DNA of 24,541 nt, from contig CAYMWP010000065.1 of the NCBI GenBank assembly GCA_964393895.1, positions 1 through 24,541 on the forward strand. Reading direction: 5' to 3'. Shown here piece after piece: positions 16,420 through 23,923 of the stretch. Origin of the DNA: B4-G1 sp964393895 (GTDB lineage Bacteria; Chloroflexota; Anaerolineae; B4-G1). Each line of letters begins with the position of its first letter. Position 1 is the stretch's first letter. A program made the position numbers and the translations under genes. The notes beneath the pieces are model-generated. The model worked only from the letters and a program-made list of their open reading frames with translations. It was not told the origin of the DNA and ran no database searches.

Positions 16420-17457
16420 CTAGCGCAGGATGAACCCGTCTTTCAGCGGGTCATCCGGGTCAATTAAGAACTCGTGGCGACCGGTGATGTGGGCCGCGCC
16501 CTCCACCTCCGGGATGATGGCCGGGTGCGGGCCAAAGGTGGTGGTCCCGACGATGCGCCCGCTGAAGCGGGTGCCAATGATGCTCTCGACGACGATAGGC
16601 TCGCCCACGCCGACCTCGCCCCGCGCGTGGTGGATGGCCAGCCGTCCGCTGACCCCCGTGCCGGTCGGGCAGCGATCCACCTCCCCCTCGGCAAAGACGC
16701 AGACGTTGCGGCTGTGCGAGCCTTCCTGAAGCGGCGGCCCGATAAAGATGGGGCCGTAGAGAAAGCCCAAGTCCTCCTCGAAGGGGTGCGGGATGGGCCG
16801 GTCGGCCACGATGGCCCGCTTGATGGCTAGACCCTTTTCGATAAAGGCGCGGAAATTATCCGGCGTGCAGGTCAGGCCGACCTCCTCGGCCTGCACGTAG
16901 GCATAGAACGCGCCGCCAAAGGCCAGATCGTAGCGCACCTCGCCCAGACCTGGCACCTCCACCGTCTGGTCCAGGGCCAGGACGAAGGAGGGCACGTTGT
17001 GAAAGTAGACGCTTCTTACGCGCCCGTCGGCCACCCGGGCGTGGGCGGTGATCAGCCCGGCCGGCGCGTCTATTCTGATCACCGTCTCCGGCTCGGTCAT
17101 CGGCAGCAGGCCGGTCTCTAGCGCCACTGTGGTGATGCCGATGATGCCGTGGCCGCACATGGTGCTGTACCCCTCGTTGTGCATAAAGAGCACGCCGATG
17201 TCCGCCTCCGGGCTGACGGGCGGCGTGACGAGGCAGCCGTACATGTCGGCGTGACCGCGTGGCTCCCACATCAGCGTGGTGCGCAGGTGATCCAGGTGCT
17301 CTCGTGCGTGGCGGCGGCGGGCCAGGATGGTGTCGCCCGGCAGATCGGGGAATCCCCCGGTGACAACGCGGAACGGCTCCCCCTCGGTGTGGCAATCAAT
17401 GGTGCTGATCTTGAGCCAGTGTTCGGGGGGTTGCCAATCTCTCATTTTGCCCAGCAT
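16420..17457 (-). CDS. trans-3-hydroxy-L-proline dehydratase (proline racemase family)
   Basis: A 345-residue member of the proline racemase superfamily. The first catalytic motif MCGHG is intact (Cys 101). In the second motif the racemase cysteine is a threonine: DRCPTGTG (Thr 265). This Cys/Thr pair is the known signature of trans-3-hydroxy-L-proline dehydratase (human L3HYPDH uses Cys 104 and Thr 273), which makes pyrroline-2-carboxylate. A 4-hydroxyproline 2-epimerase or proline racemase would carry Cys at both sites. The start at 17457 has GGAGG 4 bases upstream; a second ATG at 17445 is possible. It is the first gene of the operon and has a divergent promoter region in front. It is followed by a palindrome and then the activase and HypD genes, which fits joint hydroxyproline use. 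Confidence 0.88.
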   Translation of the reverse strand: MLGKMRDWQPPEHWLKISTIDCHTEGEPFRVVTGGFPDLPGDTILARRRHAREHLDHLRTTLMWEPRGHADMYGCLVTPPVSPEADIGVLFMHNEGYSTMCGHGIIGITTVALETGLLPMTEPETVIRIDAPAGLITAHARVADGRVRSVYFHNVPSFVLALDQTVEVPGLGEVRYDLAFGGAFYAYVQAEEVGLTCTPDNFRAFIEKGLAIKRAIVADRPIPHPFEEDLGFLYGPIFIGPPLQEGSHSRNVCVFAEGEVDRCPTGTGVSGRLAIHHARGEVGVGEPIVVESIIGTRFSGRIVGTTTFGPHPAIIPEVEGAAHITGRHEFLIDPDDPLKDGFILR

Positions 17458-17515
17458 GGTTCCTCCGTGCTAATCGGCAAGTGCGCGTTTCTCTCTAGCC
17501 AGTGGTCTGGCTCAG

Positions 17516-17543
17516 ATTATAACAAGCTTGGGCAGAAAATCAA
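17516..17543 (-). promoter_or_regulatory. Promoter for the hydroxyproline operon
   Basis: On the minus strand TTGATT (17543 to 17538), a 16-base spacer and TATAAT (17521 to 17516) give a strong sigma70-like match about 60 bases before the dehydratase ATG. Confidence 0.55.
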
Positions 17544-17553
17544 ACTTTGCAAA

Positions 17554-17583
17554 TTGGCACTTGTCGGTGGTTTTGAGTATAAT
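17554..17583 (+). promoter_or_regulatory. Promoter for the LiaF-like/cysH operon
   Basis: TTGGCA (17554-17559), an 18-base spacer and a perfect TATAAT (17578-17583), with a leader of about 35 bases before the ATG at 17626. It stands back to back with the minus-strand promoter; the two -35 boxes are only 10 bases apart, so one regulator could act on both. Confidence 0.6.
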
Positions 17584-17625
17584 TATCCGAGAGTAAATTC
17601 ACGACGATGAGAGGAGGGGGTAAGC

Positions 17626-18159
17626 ATGCGCAACAAATGGCACATCTTTATCGGCGGCGCGATCACGTTGATCGGGCTGATGTTCCTGATGGGGAGCATA
17701 TTCAAAGTGGACGTGGGGGCTTTTTGCTTCCCGGTTGGCCTGATCCTGCTGGGAATCTTTCTGCTGCTGCGCCCGTACCTCCTCAGCCCCGACGAGTCGG
17801 TGCTGCTGAGGCTGCTGGGCGACGTCCGCCGCTACGGAGACTGGCAGGTGGCCGACGAAGAGATCTGGATCGGCGTGGGAAACGTGAGGCTGGACATGAC
17901 CGAGGCAGACATTCCCGTGGGCGAGACGCGGCTGCGCATTTTTGGCTTTGTGGGCGACGTGCGATTGCTCGTGCCACAGGGAGTGGGGGTGTCAGTTTCG
18001 TCCACGTCGTTCGTCGCCGACGTCAGAGTGTTGGGCCAGAAGCGTGAGAGCTTTCTGATGCCCATTCAATTCGCCAGCGAGGACTATGAGACGGCTGAGC
18101 GCAAAGTCCACGTCGAGATGGGCTACTTTGTGGGGAACCTCAGAGTCAGGCAAGTGTGA
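17626..18159 (+). CDS. LiaF-like two-helix membrane protein
   Basis: A 177-residue protein with two N-terminal membrane segments (about 7-26 and 30-48) and a cytoplasmic or surface beta-rich domain from about 75 on (IWIGVGNVRLDMTEADIPVGETRLRIFGFVGDVRLLVP). This layout and the repeated G-D/N-V-R strands fit the LiaF/DUF2154 family (cell wall-active antibiotics response protein). The family often inhibits LiaSR-type kinases that sense envelope stress, but no LiaSR pair is next to it. AGGAGGGGG lies before the ATG. It is the first gene of a five-gene plus-strand run. Role in this organism unknown. Confidence 0.8.
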   Translation: MRNKWHIFIGGAITLIGLMFLMGSIFKVDVGAFCFPVGLILLGIFLLLRPYLLSPDESVLLRLLGDVRRYGDWQVADEEIWIGVGNVRLDMTEADIPVGETRLRIFGFVGDVRLLVPQGVGVSVSSTSFVADVRVLGQKRESFLMPIQFASEDYETAERKVHVEMGYFVGNLRVRQV

Positions 18160-18197
18160 AATCGCTGCCTGCGTGGGGGCGGGTTGGAAGCGATGCA

Positions 18198-18959
18198 ATG
18201 ACGCCAGGACGGGATCGCACAGCAGCCACGCTAGGCTTGGATGTTGACCATTTTAACGACCGCCTTGACCGCTGGTCGCCCGCAGAGATTCTAAAGTGGG
18301 CCTGGGAGACCTTTGAGCCCAAGCTGGTGGCCAGTTCGTCGTTTCAGACTCAGAGCGTGCCGCTGCTGCACATCATAGCGCGCGTGTGCCCAGAGCTGCC
18401 GGTGATCTTTGTTGATACCGGCTTTCACTTTTTGGAAACGCTGGCGTTCCGTGACGAGTTGCAGGCGCGTTACGGTCTGAACATTGTCGTGGCCCGCCCG
18501 GCGGTTCGGAAGAGCCAGCTCTTGACCAAGTATGGCGGGGGGCTGTACCGCCGCGATCCGGATCTATGCTGTTACATCAACAAGATCGAGCCGATGCAGC
18601 GCATGCTTTCCGGGATGAGCGCCTGGGTATCCGGCGTGCGCCGCGACCAGACCGCACACAGAGGCGGTTTGCGCGTGCTCGAGCCACAGCCGACGGGCTT
18701 GTTGAAAATTCACCCCATGCTCAACTGGACCAACCGAGAGGTGTGGGAGTACATTGAGCGATACAGACTGCCATACCATCCACTGTATCCCGCAGGTTAT
18801 CTCAGCGTTGGCTGTGCGCCTTGCACGCGTCCGGTATCCAGCGGCGAGGAGGAGCGGGCCGGGCGATGGGCGGGTATAGCCAAGACCGAGTGTGGCCTGC
18901 ACGAGGATTGGAAAGATAACGTGAATGTGGAGGGACGAAATGATCAATCAGCACAGTAG
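18198..18959 (+). CDS. cysH: Assimilatory APS/PAPS reductase, 4Fe-4S type
   Basis: A 253-residue CysH-family enzyme that reduces adenylyl sulfate to sulfite with thioredoxin-type electrons. Two cysteine pairs, CC at 124-125 and CAPC at 206-209, ligate a 4Fe-4S cluster and mark the APS-reducing type. The catalytic cysteine is in KTECGLHE (Cys 232). SSSFQTQS and DTGFHFLET form the nucleotide site. The start at 18198 has GGAAG 7 bases upstream; a GTG at 18156 overlapping the previous stop would add 14 residues that are not family-like. No sulfate adenylyltransferase or sulfite reductase is nearby. Its 3' end overlaps the SDR gene by 20 bases. Confidence 0.92.
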   Translation: MTPGRDRTAATLGLDVDHFNDRLDRWSPAEILKWAWETFEPKLVASSSFQTQSVPLLHIIARVCPELPVIFVDTGFHFLETLAFRDELQARYGLNIVVARPAVRKSQLLTKYGGGLYRRDPDLCCYINKIEPMQRMLSGMSAWVSGVRRDQTAHRGGLRVLEPQPTGLLKIHPMLNWTNREVWEYIERYRLPYHPLYPAGYLSVGCAPCTRPVSSGEEERAGRWAGIAKTECGLHEDWKDNVNVEGRNDQSAQ

Positions 18960-19929
18960 TGAGGGGATGGTCATTCTGGTGACGGGCGGAGCGGGCTATA
19001 TCGGCTCCCAACTCATCCGCGATCTGGCGGCAGACGCGCGCTTTGCGGACTGCACCATTCGGATCTATGACAACTTGCAGCGCCAGCATTTTTGCGGTCT
19101 GATGGACCTGCCGGCCGACGGGCAGTACGAGTTCATTGAGGGAGATATCCTGGATCGCCTCAACCTGGAGCGAGCGATGCACGGCGCCAGCGCGGTCGTG
19201 CACCTGGCTGCGATCGTCAAGACGCCGCTCAGCTTTGATCATCCCGAGTGGACGGAGCAGGTCAACCATTGGGGCACGGCCTCTGTGGTGGACTGCGCTT
19301 TGAGCGCCGGCGTGCCTCGGCTGCTGTACGCCAGTTCGGCCAGCGTGTATGGGCCGGGCGGCCCATTTCGGGAGGTGGATGCGTGCCGTCCCGTGGGCCC
19401 TTATGCGATCTCGAAATTGAAAGGGGAGGAAGAGGCGATACGTTCACCCTACACGATCGTGCGGCTGGGCACCGTCTTTGGCAACGCGCCCGCGATGCGG
19501 TTCGATGGCATAGCCAACCGCCTGGCCTACCAGGCCGGCATCGGGCGACCGATGGTCATTCACGGCAGCGGCGAGCAGATCCGTCCCTTGATCCACGTGC
19601 GCGATGCTTCGGCGGTTCTGCGAGCCTGTTTGGCCGATCCCAGCACCGAGGGAGAGATCATAAACGCCGTTATGGTAAATCCATCCATCAGCCGCATCGC
19701 GCGCACTTTGCAGAACATTGTGTCGGAGTCTCCGGTGTGGTACACGGACCAGGACATTTTGACAGAGATCAGTTTTGAGGTGGATTCGTCGAAATTGATC
19801 GAGATGGGATTTCGGCCCCAGTTCAACCTGGAGCAGGGCCTCGAGGAGATGCTGAAGCGGTGGAGCGGGTTCAGCGTGGCGTTGAGGGGCGCGGCAGCCG
19901 GGTTGGTAAAACCGGAGGATTGGGTGTGA
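18940..19929 (+). CDS. NAD(P)-dependent extended SDR epimerase/dehydratase
   Basis: A 329-residue extended short-chain dehydrogenase of the sugar-nucleotide epimerase type. The NAD site is TGGAGYIG (15-22), followed by DNLQR after the second strand, GDI for the adenine contact and HLAA. The catalytic residues are in YASSASVYG and YAISK (Tyr 155, Lys 159). Length matches GalE-like enzymes. The start at 18940 is set by GGAGGG 5 bases upstream and lies within the end of cysH. The substrate is probably a nucleotide sugar or a related metabolite, not assignable from sequence. The link to cysH might suggest a sulfated or sulfonated product, but this is speculation. Confidence 0.88.
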   Translation: MINQHSSEGMVILVTGGAGYIGSQLIRDLAADARFADCTIRIYDNLQRQHFCGLMDLPADGQYEFIEGDILDRLNLERAMHGASAVVHLAAIVKTPLSFDHPEWTEQVNHWGTASVVDCALSAGVPRLLYASSASVYGPGGPFREVDACRPVGPYAISKLKGEEEAIRSPYTIVRLGTVFGNAPAMRFDGIANRLAYQAGIGRPMVIHGSGEQIRPLIHVRDASAVLRACLADPSTEGEIINAVMVNPSISRIARTLQNIVSESPVWYTDQDILTEISFEVDSSKLIEMGFRPQFNLEQGLEEMLKRWSGFSVALRGAAAGLVKPEDWV

Positions 19930-19946
19930 CCGGTCGAGAGAAGCCA

Positions 19947-20795
19947 ATGACTATCGAGATCCGCCCCGTCGAGACTCTCCAGGAATACCGGGCGGTAGAG
20001 CAGCTTCAACGCGACGTGTGGGGACTGGAGGAAGTGGAGGTCGTGCCCGACCACCTGCTGCTCACTGCTCAGAAGAACGGCGGGCTGGTGCTGGGCGCGT
20101 TCGAAACCCCGCCAGGGGGAGCAGAGCGGTTGATCGGTTTCGTGTTTGGCTTTGTCGGACTGACGCCCGATGGCGCGGCCAAGCACTGCTCGCACCTGGC
20201 CGCGGTGACCCGCGCCTACCAGAGCAGAAACGTGGGTTATCACCTGAAACTGGCTCAGCGGGAGCACGTGTTGGCCCAGGGGTTGGATCTCGTCACCTGG
20301 ACCTTTGATCCACTGGAGAGCCGCAACGCGCGCCTCAACTTTCACAAGCTGGGCGTGACGTGCAGGACGTACCTGCGAGACCTGTACGGCCCCATGCGCG
20401 ACGAACTCAACGCCGGTTTGCTCAGCGACCGCTTCTTGGTGGATTGGCGCGTCGCCAGCGACCATGTCGCTGGCCGGTTGAGCGGCGATTGGGTCGGGTA
20501 TACGCTCGCCGCGCTGGAGAATGCCGGCGTCATAGTTCTGAATCCCGCCCTCCCCGGAGACTTGCCCCGTCCGGTGCCGAGGGCGCTGCCTATAGCCGGA
20601 GAGCGGTTGCTCATCCAGATACCGGCCAACTTTCAGGCCGTCAAATCGGCCGATTTCGAGTTAGCCCGCGCCTGGCGGGATCACACCCGCCAGTTGTTCG
20701 AGGCCGCCTTCGTCGCAGGGTATACGGCCATAGACCTGTTGTTCGAAAGAGGGCAAAGCTACTATTTGCTGGAAAGGAACTGGGAGCCGCACTGA
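19947..20795 (+). CDS. GNAT superfamily protein, COG3375-like
   Basis: A 282-residue protein with a GNAT-like N-terminal half (RPVETLQEYRAVEQLQRDVWG, LIGFVFGFVGL, HLAAVTRAYQSRNVGYHLKLAQRE) and a C-terminal extension. The AVTRAYQSRNVGYHLK segment takes the place of the acetyl-CoA loop. TWTFDPLESRNARLNFHKLGV is characteristic of the COG3375 group, whose function is not known. The ATG at 19947 follows GAGAG and lies 17 bases after the SDR stop; a longer reading from 19860 would overlap the SDR gene. Its stop is 11 bases before the YfhO gene. The substrate is unknown. Confidence 0.82.
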   Translation: MTIEIRPVETLQEYRAVEQLQRDVWGLEEVEVVPDHLLLTAQKNGGLVLGAFETPPGGAERLIGFVFGFVGLTPDGAAKHCSHLAAVTRAYQSRNVGYHLKLAQREHVLAQGLDLVTWTFDPLESRNARLNFHKLGVTCRTYLRDLYGPMRDELNAGLLSDRFLVDWRVASDHVAGRLSGDWVGYTLAALENAGVIVLNPALPGDLPRPVPRALPIAGERLLIQIPANFQAVKSADFELARAWRDHTRQLFEAAFVAGYTAIDLLFERGQSYYLLERNWEPH

Positions 20796-20806
20796 AGAAC
20801 GAATTC

Positions 20807-23593
20807 ATGCCAAGCTGTACTAGGCGCCCCCTCAACTTTATCCGCGACTTTGGGGCCATCGCTCTGCTCTGGGCGCTCGTGATCGCCTGCTTCTGGAAGA
20901 TCACGCTGGCGGGGCGGGTGCTGGCCGGCGGCGACGTCTTTACCTACTTTTACCCCTACTGGGCGGAGGCGACGCGGGCGATTCGGGCGGCCCGCTTGCC
21001 GCTCTGGAACCCGTACCTCTTTATGGGTGTGCCTTTCCTGGCCAACAGCCAGGTGGGGTTCTTTTATCCTCTCAACTGGCTGTTGTGGCTGCTCTTGCCG
21101 GCGCATCGCTCCCTTCATCTGACCATCGCGCTGCACCTGTGCCTGGCGGCGCTCAACGGGTATCTGTGGGGGCAGAGTTCGCTGCGGCTGGGGCGGGCCG
21201 GGGCGTGGACGGTCGGGGCGACCTTTGCGCTGGGCGGCTACCTGGGCGCTCAGGTGGAGCACGTCAACCAGTTGCAGGGATTGGCCTGGCTGCCGTTGAT
21301 GTTGTTTCTGTGGGACAAAATCTCCGATCCGTCTGCTCCTGCGGAGCAGGAGACCCAATCCCCAATCTCCAATCCCGATAAAGCCGCCTTCATCGGCCTT
21401 GCGGTCGTGATAGGCCTGGTGCTTTTGGCCGGGCACACGCAGACGGCCTTTATCTCGCTGGTTGGAGTGGCGATTTATGGTCTGGGCCCGACGCTGTGGC
21501 GCGCGGTTCGTCAGCGTGAGTGGGGCGCGCTCGCGCGAGGAGCGGCGTTGCTGGCGGCTGCGGCGGGTCTGGGGGCAGCGCTGGCGGCGGTGCAACTGAT
21601 CCCCACTTGGGAGCTTGCGCGCTTCTCGGTGCGGGCCGGGGGATTGCCGTTCAAGGAGCGGGTCTCCTTTTCCCTTTCACCATTCTACTTGGCGCGCGCC
21701 CTGCTGCCCGGCTTTGAGGCCGTGCCCCCCGAGCACATCGAGCACGTCGCCTACGTCAGCGTCGCCGGCCTGGCTCTCGCCACTGCTGCAACATCCAGTC
21801 TCAAATCTCAAATCTCAAATCTCAAATCTCCAGTTCTGCTTCTCGCTCTGGGCCTCTTTCTCTCCCTCGGCCTCTACAATCCCCTCTACCTGCCTCTGGC
21901 CCGCTACGTCCCTGGTTTTGCTCACTTCCGCGTGCCGGCGCGCTGGCTGACGCTCTACGCGCTGGGAATGGCGGCGCTGGCGGGGTGGGGCGCGGATGGA
22001 TCGATTCGCCAGCGCGCCCGGATTGGCTGGCGAGCTATTCTGGCGTTTGCGGTCGCGCTGGCCCTGCTGGTGGGTTGGGCGGTGCTGGGTGTGCGCATCG
22101 GGGAAGGGGGGCGCGTGAGCTGGACGACCGTCGCCGGATGGACTGCGGGAGGTGTATTGGCGTTGGTGTTGCTGGCGCTGATCTCTCGCGCGCCGCGTTT
22201 GGCAGCGACGGGGTTGATGTTGCTGCTGATCTCTGAACTCTTCGCGGCGGGCTGCTCACTCCCGTACAACCGGGCCACTGCGCCCCAGGCGTTCACCAGC
22301 CTGCGCCCGGCCATCGCTCACCTGCTCGCGGGGGAGGGGAGCCCTCCGGCTCGCTTCATCAGCATGTCCGACATCACCTTTGACCCCGGCGATATGCCCG
22401 AGATCGAGATCATCTACGGGCCGCAACTCTCCGCCGACGCGCTTTACGATTACATCGTCGCCGCCAAGCACAAGGAGGTGCTCAGCCCCAACCTGCCGCT
22501 GGCCTTTGGCATCCCCGCCGTGGACGGCTACGACGGCGGCGTGCTGCCGCTGGCGCGCTACGTCACGCTCCAGCGATTGTTCTTGTCAGAGGAGGAGGCC
22601 TCTATGGACGGCCGGCTGCGCGAGAACCTGACCGCCATCCCCGCCGACCGCTGGCTGAACCTGTTCAACGCCGGCTATGTCATCACCGATAAACTCCACG
22701 ACGCCTGGCTGGACGACGTGTTCTACGACCTCCAGTTCGGGGCGCGGCTGCTTGAGGGGGAATCGGCGACGGTTTCGTACGTGCCGCAGTTCGAGGGGAC
22801 GGCGCTGGGGCTGGTCGTGCATGTGGAGGGCGGGGCATCGCTGCCGGACGACGCGGTGATTGGTCTCGTCGAGGTCGGCTTTGGGGCGGGGCTGACGCGC
22901 ACTTTTGATCTGCGGCCAGGGGAACCTGTGACCCGGCTGCGCTGGTCGGAGCCGGCCGTCCCCGCCGCCATAGCCGTGCGGGCGACGCTGCCGCAGGGGG
23001 AGCTGGTCGTGCGTGGAGCGAGTCTGATTGACGAGCGCACCGGCGGTTTCCAATCGCTGGTCATATCCGATCAAGGTCGCTACCGGCTGGCCCACTCCGG
23101 CGACGTCAAAATATACGAGAACCCGGGCGCGTTGGGGCGGGCCTTTCTCGTCCACGAGGCGGTGGTGGCTGCCGACGACGAAGAGGCGCTGGCGTTGATG
23201 CAGAGTCCCACGTTCGACCCGGCGACGACGGTCGTATTGGCGGGTGGGGACAGCCTTTCGCGGTCATCGTCGCGGTCGCCCGTCGTCCGCGTGACCCACT
23301 ATGCGCCGGAGCGGGTCGAGATTGAGCTGCAGGCCGGCGCTTCGGGCTACCTCATCCTGACCGATGCCTGGTACCCCGGCTGGCGGGCGACGGTGGATGG
23401 CGAGCCGGCGCCGATCCATCGGGCCGACCTGCTCTTCCGGGCAGTGGCGGTGGAGGCGGGGCAGCATCACGTCGTCTTTGCGTTCCGGCCGGCGAGCCTG
23501 CGGGTGGGCGCGGGCGTGAGCCTGGCGGGGCTGGCGTTCATAACCGCGCTCGCGTTGTCCAAAGCCAAACGCAGTGATATAATGAGGAGGTAA
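20807..23593 (+). CDS. YfhO-family multi-pass membrane protein (GT-C-like)
   Basis: A 928-residue integral membrane protein. About the first 480 residues are rich in hydrophobic helices, with DVFTYFYPYW and LPLWNPYLFMGVPFLANSQVG near the start, which is typical of YfhO/GT-C glycosyltransferase-like proteins. The remaining half is mostly extracytoplasmic, and near the end shows YPGWRATVDG, a family hallmark, before a last membrane helix (GAGVSLAGLAFITALAL). Family members are linked to glycosylation of cell-surface polymers such as lipoteichoic acid in Firmicutes; the donor and acceptor here are unknown. The start at 20807 has GAAGAA upstream; a long open frame extends back to 20360 but overlaps the GNAT gene. 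Two 7-bp repeat arrays lie within the gene. Confidence 0.88.
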   Translation: MPSCTRRPLNFIRDFGAIALLWALVIACFWKITLAGRVLAGGDVFTYFYPYWAEATRAIRAARLPLWNPYLFMGVPFLANSQVGFFYPLNWLLWLLLPAHRSLHLTIALHLCLAALNGYLWGQSSLRLGRAGAWTVGATFALGGYLGAQVEHVNQLQGLAWLPLMLFLWDKISDPSAPAEQETQSPISNPDKAAFIGLAVVIGLVLLAGHTQTAFISLVGVAIYGLGPTLWRAVRQREWGALARGAALLAAAAGLGAALAAVQLIPTWELARFSVRAGGLPFKERVSFSLSPFYLARALLPGFEAVPPEHIEHVAYVSVAGLALATAATSSLKSQISNLKSPVLLLALGLFLSLGLYNPLYLPLARYVPGFAHFRVPARWLTLYALGMAALAGWGADGSIRQRARIGWRAILAFAVALALLVGWAVLGVRIGEGGRVSWTTVAGWTAGGVLALVLLALISRAPRLAATGLMLLLISELFAAGCSLPYNRATAPQAFTSLRPAIAHLLAGEGSPPARFISMSDITFDPGDMPEIEIIYGPQLSADALYDYIVAAKHKEVLSPNLPLAFGIPAVDGYDGGVLPLARYVTLQRLFLSEEEASMDGRLRENLTAIPADRWLNLFNAGYVITDKLHDAWLDDVFYDLQFGARLLEGESATVSYVPQFEGTALGLVVHVEGGASLPDDAVIGLVEVGFGAGLTRTFDLRPGEPVTRLRWSEPAVPAAIAVRATLPQGELVVRGASLIDERTGGFQSLVISDQGRYRLAHSGDVKIYENPGALGRAFLVHEAVVAADDEEALALMQSPTFDPATTVVLAGGDSLSRSSSRSPVVRVTHYAPERVEIELQAGASGYLILTDAWYPGWRATVDGEPAPIHRADLLFRAVAVEAGQHHVVFAFRPASLRVGAGVSLAGLAFITALALSKAKRSDIMRR
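21355..21375 (+). repeat. Heptanucleotide array 1 in the YfhO gene
   Basis: Three units, CCAATCC, CCAATCT and CCAATCC, encode QSPISNP within a loop between two predicted membrane helices. Twenty-one bases keep the reading frame. Confidence 0.7.
21795..21836 (+). repeat. Heptanucleotide array 2 in the YfhO gene
   Basis: Four identical CAAATCT units (21802-21829), flanked by degenerate units CCAGTCT and CCAGTTC, make 42 bases that encode SSLKSQISNLKSPV between membrane helices. Identical copies suggest recent expansion or ongoing slippage. Change by one unit would shift the reading frame of the YfhO gene. Confidence 0.85.
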
Positions 23594-23598
23594 CTACC

Positions 23599-23729
23599 TC
23601 GACAATGTTAGATTTTGTATCTTGAGAGAAAGTGATGTTCGTAGTGCGCCACGAAACGCAGTGGAGTGGCGCAAAACCGCACTCCGTTACACTCCGTGCG
23701 TGACTACGAGCCGAATGTGACATTGTCGA
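23599..23729. mobile_element. MITE-like element with nested inverted repeats
   Basis: The ends TCGACAATGT (23599-23608) and ACATTGTCGA (23720-23729) are exact complements, and the match runs on to 14 of 16. Inside are nested pairs TCGTAGT/ACTACGA (23639-23645 and 23703-23709) and GCGCCAC/GTGGCGC (23646-23652 and 23666-23672). The 131-base element could fold as one branched structure. It starts 6 bases after the YfhO stop. No transposase is present. Confidence 0.65.
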
Positions 23730-23779
23730 ACTACTCAGCCTGGCACGCGCTCAGACCTCCGAGGTCTTGCAAAACCCGT
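23729..23779. repeat. 51-bp inverted repeat, right copy
   Basis: Exact reverse complement of 1-51. It contains the palindrome AGACCTCCGAGGTCT (23753-23767). It directly abuts the element that ends at 23729. The opening ACTACTCAG is mirrored by CTGAGTAGT near 23855, so this copy may be one side of a composite element that reaches about 23866. Confidence 0.9.
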
Positions 23780-23835
23780 TCAGGCGTGAAATCCCGGCCT
23801 TTTTCGACGGTCGCAGTGGGCAGAATGCCTGTCGC

Positions 23836-23850
23836 AGACCTCGGAGGTCT
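23836..23850. repeat. AGACCTC palindrome
   Basis: AGACCTCGGAGGTCT, identical to 13-27 and matching 23753-23767 on the other strand. CTGAGTAGT follows closely, as it does beside the copy at window start. Together these support a repeat family with a fixed core and a fixed flank. Confidence 0.75.
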
Positions 23851-23923
23851 TGACCTGAGTAGTAACATGAGGAGGGGATAAATAAGGTTGGCGTGGCCTG
23901 TCATCCGAGAACGAGGTGTTCAA

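Larger units (their letters stand above)
23594..23923. other. Repeat-filled intergenic region, no gene
   Basis: The 330 bases between the YfhO gene and the toxin-antitoxin pair are almost entirely repeat structures: a MITE-like element (23599-23729), the right copy of the 51-bp inverted repeat (23729-23779) and another AGACCTC palindrome (23836-23850). A strong AGGAGGGG sits at 23872-23879 but no good gene starts just after it, apart from a possible TTG start of the nucleotidyltransferase at 23888. Confidence 0.6.

Noticed and set aside
16420..17457. Proline racemase or 4-hydroxyproline 2-epimerase
   Set aside because: The second catalytic cysteine is replaced by threonine, which favours trans-3-hydroxyproline dehydratase.
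21795..21836. CRISPR array
   Set aside because: The repeat unit is only 7 bases with no spacers and lies within a coding sequence.
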